A program made the translations under genes and the position numbers. The notes under the pieces are model-generated. The model made no database searches. It was not told the DNA's origin and saw only the letters and a program-made list of their open reading frames with translations. Shown here in pieces: positions 61,804-64,000 of a stretch of 64,000 nt of DNA (the first letter of the stretch is position 1; the number at the start of each line of letters is the position of its first letter). Location of the stretch: positions 30,415 to 94,414 of the forward strand of contig JAGVAO010000061.1 of assembly GCA_020060235.1 (NCBI GenBank), written 5' to 3'. This DNA is from Anaerolineales bacterium. Lineage in GTDB: Bacteria > Chloroflexota > Anaerolineae > Anaerolineales > Villigracilaceae.

Positions 61804-62948
61804 ACGGACACATCCTGGGTGGCTTGGTCGGGTTCAGATGGCGGGGGGGAGTCGTCGCGCACCTCCGCAATCCGGCGTTTGCGCTGGCGGGCTTCCTGCC
61901 ACAGGGCAGAGCTGACCACAAAAATCACCACCAGGCCATTAAGGGCAATCACAAAAGCCGAGGGCACTTGCGAAATGCGCTGCATACTGTTGGCGCCAAC
62001 CAACAGCGCGCCAAAGAAAAACGAAGCCGGGATGGCTCCCAGCGGATGCAAGCCGCCAAACAAGGCCGTCACAATGCCGTTAAACCCGGCGCTGCCGGTA
62101 AACCCGGTCGGCGAACCGTCAGTAATCATGCGGTAGTTCAACCCATAAATCTGGATGGCCCCTGCCAGCCCTGCAAACGCGCCGCTCAACAAGAGGGCTA
62201 TCACAACCTGGCGGCGTACACGAATGCCGCCATAGCGCGAAGCATCAGGGTTGAAGCCGACAGCGCGGATGCGGTACCCGAGCGTGGTGTGGAAGAGCAG
62301 CAGGTAAACGACAAACGCCAGCACGACCGCGATAATGACGCCAGCGTGCAGGCGGGTCGGCAGCCAGCGGGCAAGGTGATAGGCCTCAGGCAGGCGCGCC
62401 GTCTGCGGAATTTTCGAGAGCAATTCGGCCTGGTTCGGGTCAATCATCGGCCCGCGCAGGAAGAAGTTCATTAACTGCACCGCAATGGCGTTCATCATGA
62501 CCGTGCTCAAGATTTCATTTACATTGAAATAAGCCTTCAAAAAACCCGGTATCGCCCCCCAAAAAGCCCCCCCGAAAAACCCGGCCACCATCGCCATTGC
62601 AATCACCAACCAGCCAGGCATTTCGGGAACATACAGTCCAAAGGCTGTCGCCGCCAGCGCGCCGATAATCATCTGACCTTCGCCGCCGATGTTGATGACC
62701 TTGGCCCGGAATGAGATACAGATGCCCAGGCCTATCAGCAGCAACGGCACGGCCTTGACTATTGTCTCAGCCAGCGCATTTGAGCTGCCAAAAGCGCCCA
62801 CCCACATGGCGCGGTAGGCCACCAGCGGATTGACGCCCAGGAAAAGCAGCATGACGGCCCCAATTGCCAGGGCCGACAGCGCCGCCAACACCGGCATGAA
62901 GCCGTCAAAATACTTTGAATTATTGATTTTTGCCAGGAAATTTTTCAT
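61800..62948 (-). CDS. Nucleoside/simple-sugar ABC transporter, permease 1
   Basis: 382 residues, BPD_transp_2 type, the YufP/NupB-like partner. ICISFRAKVINIGGEGQMIIGAL is the conserved motif. The C terminus is a charged cytoplasmic tail (RQRKRRIAEVRDDSPPPSEPD). ATG 62948 is preferred to the upstream ATG at 62966, as MKNFLAKINN is a normal cytoplasmic lead; neither has a strong Shine-Dalgarno. First gene of the transporter operon. Confidence 0.88.
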   Translation of the reverse strand: MKNFLAKINNSKYFDGFMPVLAALSALAIGAVMLLFLGVNPLVAYRAMWVGAFGSSNALAETIVKAVPLLLIGLGICISFRAKVINIGGEGQMIIGALAATAFGLYVPEMPGWLVIAMAMVAGFFGGAFWGAIPGFLKAYFNVNEILSTVMMNAIAVQLMNFFLRGPMIDPNQAELLSKIPQTARLPEAYHLARWLPTRLHAGVIIAVVLAFVVYLLLFHTTLGYRIRAVGFNPDASRYGGIRVRRQVVIALLLSGAFAGLAGAIQIYGLNYRMITDGSPTGFTGSAGFNGIVTALFGGLHPLGAIPASFFFGALLVGANSMQRISQVPSAFVIALNGLVVIFVVSSALWQEARQRKRRIAEVRDDSPPPSEPDQATQDVSV

Positions 62949-63018
62949 CGCGCTCTCATATATCAAAAATAACCGCTTAAATGTCTGACAAGTTGATTAT
63001 ATAAAATCCGGTTGATAG

Positions 63019-63048
63019 AATCTAGTCACGCCTGTCACCTTTTGTCAA
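63019..63048 (-). promoter_or_regulatory. Promoter of the BMP-type transporter operon
   Basis: On the minus strand TTGACA (63048-63043) and TAGATT (63024-63019) are 18 bases apart. A TGACA-AA-TGTCA inverted repeat at 63059-63070 lies just upstream and could be an operator. Confidence 0.6.
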
Positions 63049-63224
63049 CCAAACGCAGTGACAAATGTCATAAGCACTACCTAAAGTATACGCGAATGTT
63101 GGCCTATCGTGGTGGTATCGTATAAAAGACCGTTTTTTTCTCCCGGCAAAACGAGGTAAAATCCGGCATCTGGGAACCAATCCCTTGCGTTTCCCGTCTA
63201 TACAAAATAGGAAAATTCTGTATT

Positions 63225-64000
63225 ATGAAAACAACACATACTCCCAAACATAAAATCGGCATCCTTTGGATTATGGTCGCCCTTCTGTTGAGCGCATGCG
63301 GCGCGGCCAACCAAGAGCCAACCCCCACCATCATCAGCGTGGAGGCTGTTTACACCGCCGCGGCTGAAACGCTTTCCGCCCAACTGACAGAAGCGGCCCT
63401 TTCCGCTCCCACCGCGACCATGACCTTCACCGCCAGCCCAACCAACACGGCCATGCCGACCGAGACATTCCAGGTCGGGCCAACCAGCACGACAGGATTT
63501 ATTCTCGTCAACACCCCAATTCCGCTGGCAACCTTTACGCCAGGGCCAAGCCCAACGCCAACCGGCACAGTCACATCCCAAACCCTGGGCTGCCACAACG
63601 CGGGCTTTGTCGCCCATATCACCATACCGGATAACACCGTCATGCAGCCGGGTCAGAGCTTCACAAAGGTGTGGGAAATCAAGAACACCGGCACCGGTGA
63701 CTGTAACTGGACAAACGATTACCGCCTGGTGTTCGTGGGCGGCAATATCCTCGGCAGCGATTCAACCCGCATCGGCCAGAAAGTTGGCATCGGCGCTACA
63801 GCGCGTGTGCGCCTGAACATGTTCGCGCCGACCGCTCCCGGCACTTATACCAGCCAGTGGCGCATGGCAACCCCTGATTGGCAATCTTTTGGGGTTGTCT
63901 TGAGCGTGACCATCAAAGTCCCCGGCCCGACCCATACGGCCACCTCCCCGGCCACCAATACGCCGACCAACACGCCCGTCCCGCCAACGAATACGCCGAC
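63225..64000 (+). CDS. NBR1-like Ig-domain lipoprotein (partial, runs off the window)
   Basis: At least 258 residues; absent from the ORF track because no stop occurs before the edge. Signal peptide with lipobox LLLSAC (Cys25). A long Thr/Pro/Ala linker (about 50-115) leads to a domain with NTVMQPGQSFTKVWEIKNTGTGDCNWTNDYRLVFVGGN and YTSQWRMATPDWQSFG, matching the immunoglobulin-like domain first seen in human NBR1 and common in Chloroflexota surface proteins. Another TP-rich linker (TNTPTNTPVPPTNTPT) follows at the edge, so more domains are likely. Confidence 0.82.
   Translation, partial: MKTTHTPKHKIGILWIMVALLLSACGAANQEPTPTIISVEAVYTAAAETLSAQLTEAALSAPTATMTFTASPTNTAMPTETFQVGPTSTTGFILVNTPIPLATFTPGPSPTPTGTVTSQTLGCHNAGFVAHITIPDNTVMQPGQSFTKVWEIKNTGTGDCNWTNDYRLVFVGGNILGSDSTRIGQKVGIGATARVRLNMFAPTAPGTYTSQWRMATPDWQSFGVVLSVTIKVPGPTHTATSPATNTPTNTPVPPTNTP

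Overview
The window looks like a chromosomal segment of a Chloroflexota bacterium, most likely class Anaerolineae. That is an inference from high GC with a strong C/G third-position bias, lipoproteins with Thr-Pro-rich linkers (TPTPT), an NBR1-like lipoprotein, CUT2-type sugar transport, and intergenic spacers full of palindromic repeats. No rRNA, phage, transposase or CRISPR was seen. The only tRNA is tRNA-Leu(CAA).

Layout. 1-3.4 kb: end of a membrane protein, a YcaQ-like glycosylase, tRNA-Leu, ychF and a small membrane protein. 3.4-5 kb: an AT-rich insert with an HNH nuclease and a small partner, bracketed by related palindromes. 5-6.9 kb: pepF. 7-21.7 kb: a sugar regulon. It comprises a chvE-gguA-gguB monosaccharide ABC transporter, two closely similar LacI regulators bracketing the cluster, and a catabolic run of UPF0303, Gfo/Idh/MocA dehydrogenase, SDR, FGGY kinase, araD and araA. 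ssb and a DUF4380-like protein follow. Three promoter regions share an operator built on GTTATCGATAAC. 21.7-25 kb: phosphodiesterase lipoprotein, GT-C glycosyltransferase and coaX.

25-31.1 kb: a methionine/one-carbon operon on the minus strand (DUF5946, metH, then a homocysteine methyltransferase-MTHFR fusion), preceded by a canonical SAM-I riboswitch and terminator. 31.1-39.6 kb: S1-domain protein, M19 dipeptidase, membrane protein, phosphohexomutase, an HhH/TM/coiled-coil protein, an MFS carrier, and a YfbK-like VWA lipoprotein with an ECF-type promoter. 39.8-45.1 kb: metA with a structured, terminator-containing leader, then selA, a HAD hydrolase and rarA. metA carries Glu111, the acetyl-CoA-type residue.

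45.3-51.6 kb: a fatty acyl-AMP ligase with a stand-alone acyl carrier protein, then two M23 peptidase lipoproteins flanking a PD40 beta-propeller protein. 51.8-55.5 kb: serine biosynthesis (serC divergent from serA) with a DUF1015 gene. 55.5-63 kb, minus strand: nucleotidyltransferase-like protein, RluA-type synthase, proline dehydrogenase, and a BMP-type nucleoside/simple-sugar ABC transporter. The window ends inside an NBR1-like lipoprotein gene.

Genes are well conserved and mostly ordinary. The less explained material lies in the regulatory DNA, the palindromic spacer families, the HNH insert, and a few poorly characterised proteins in informative operons (DUF5946, DUF1015, UPF0303, DUF4380). 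I found no clear-cut new defence or biosynthetic system. Coordinates of starts were moved from the ORF track where ribosome binding sites and family length required it.
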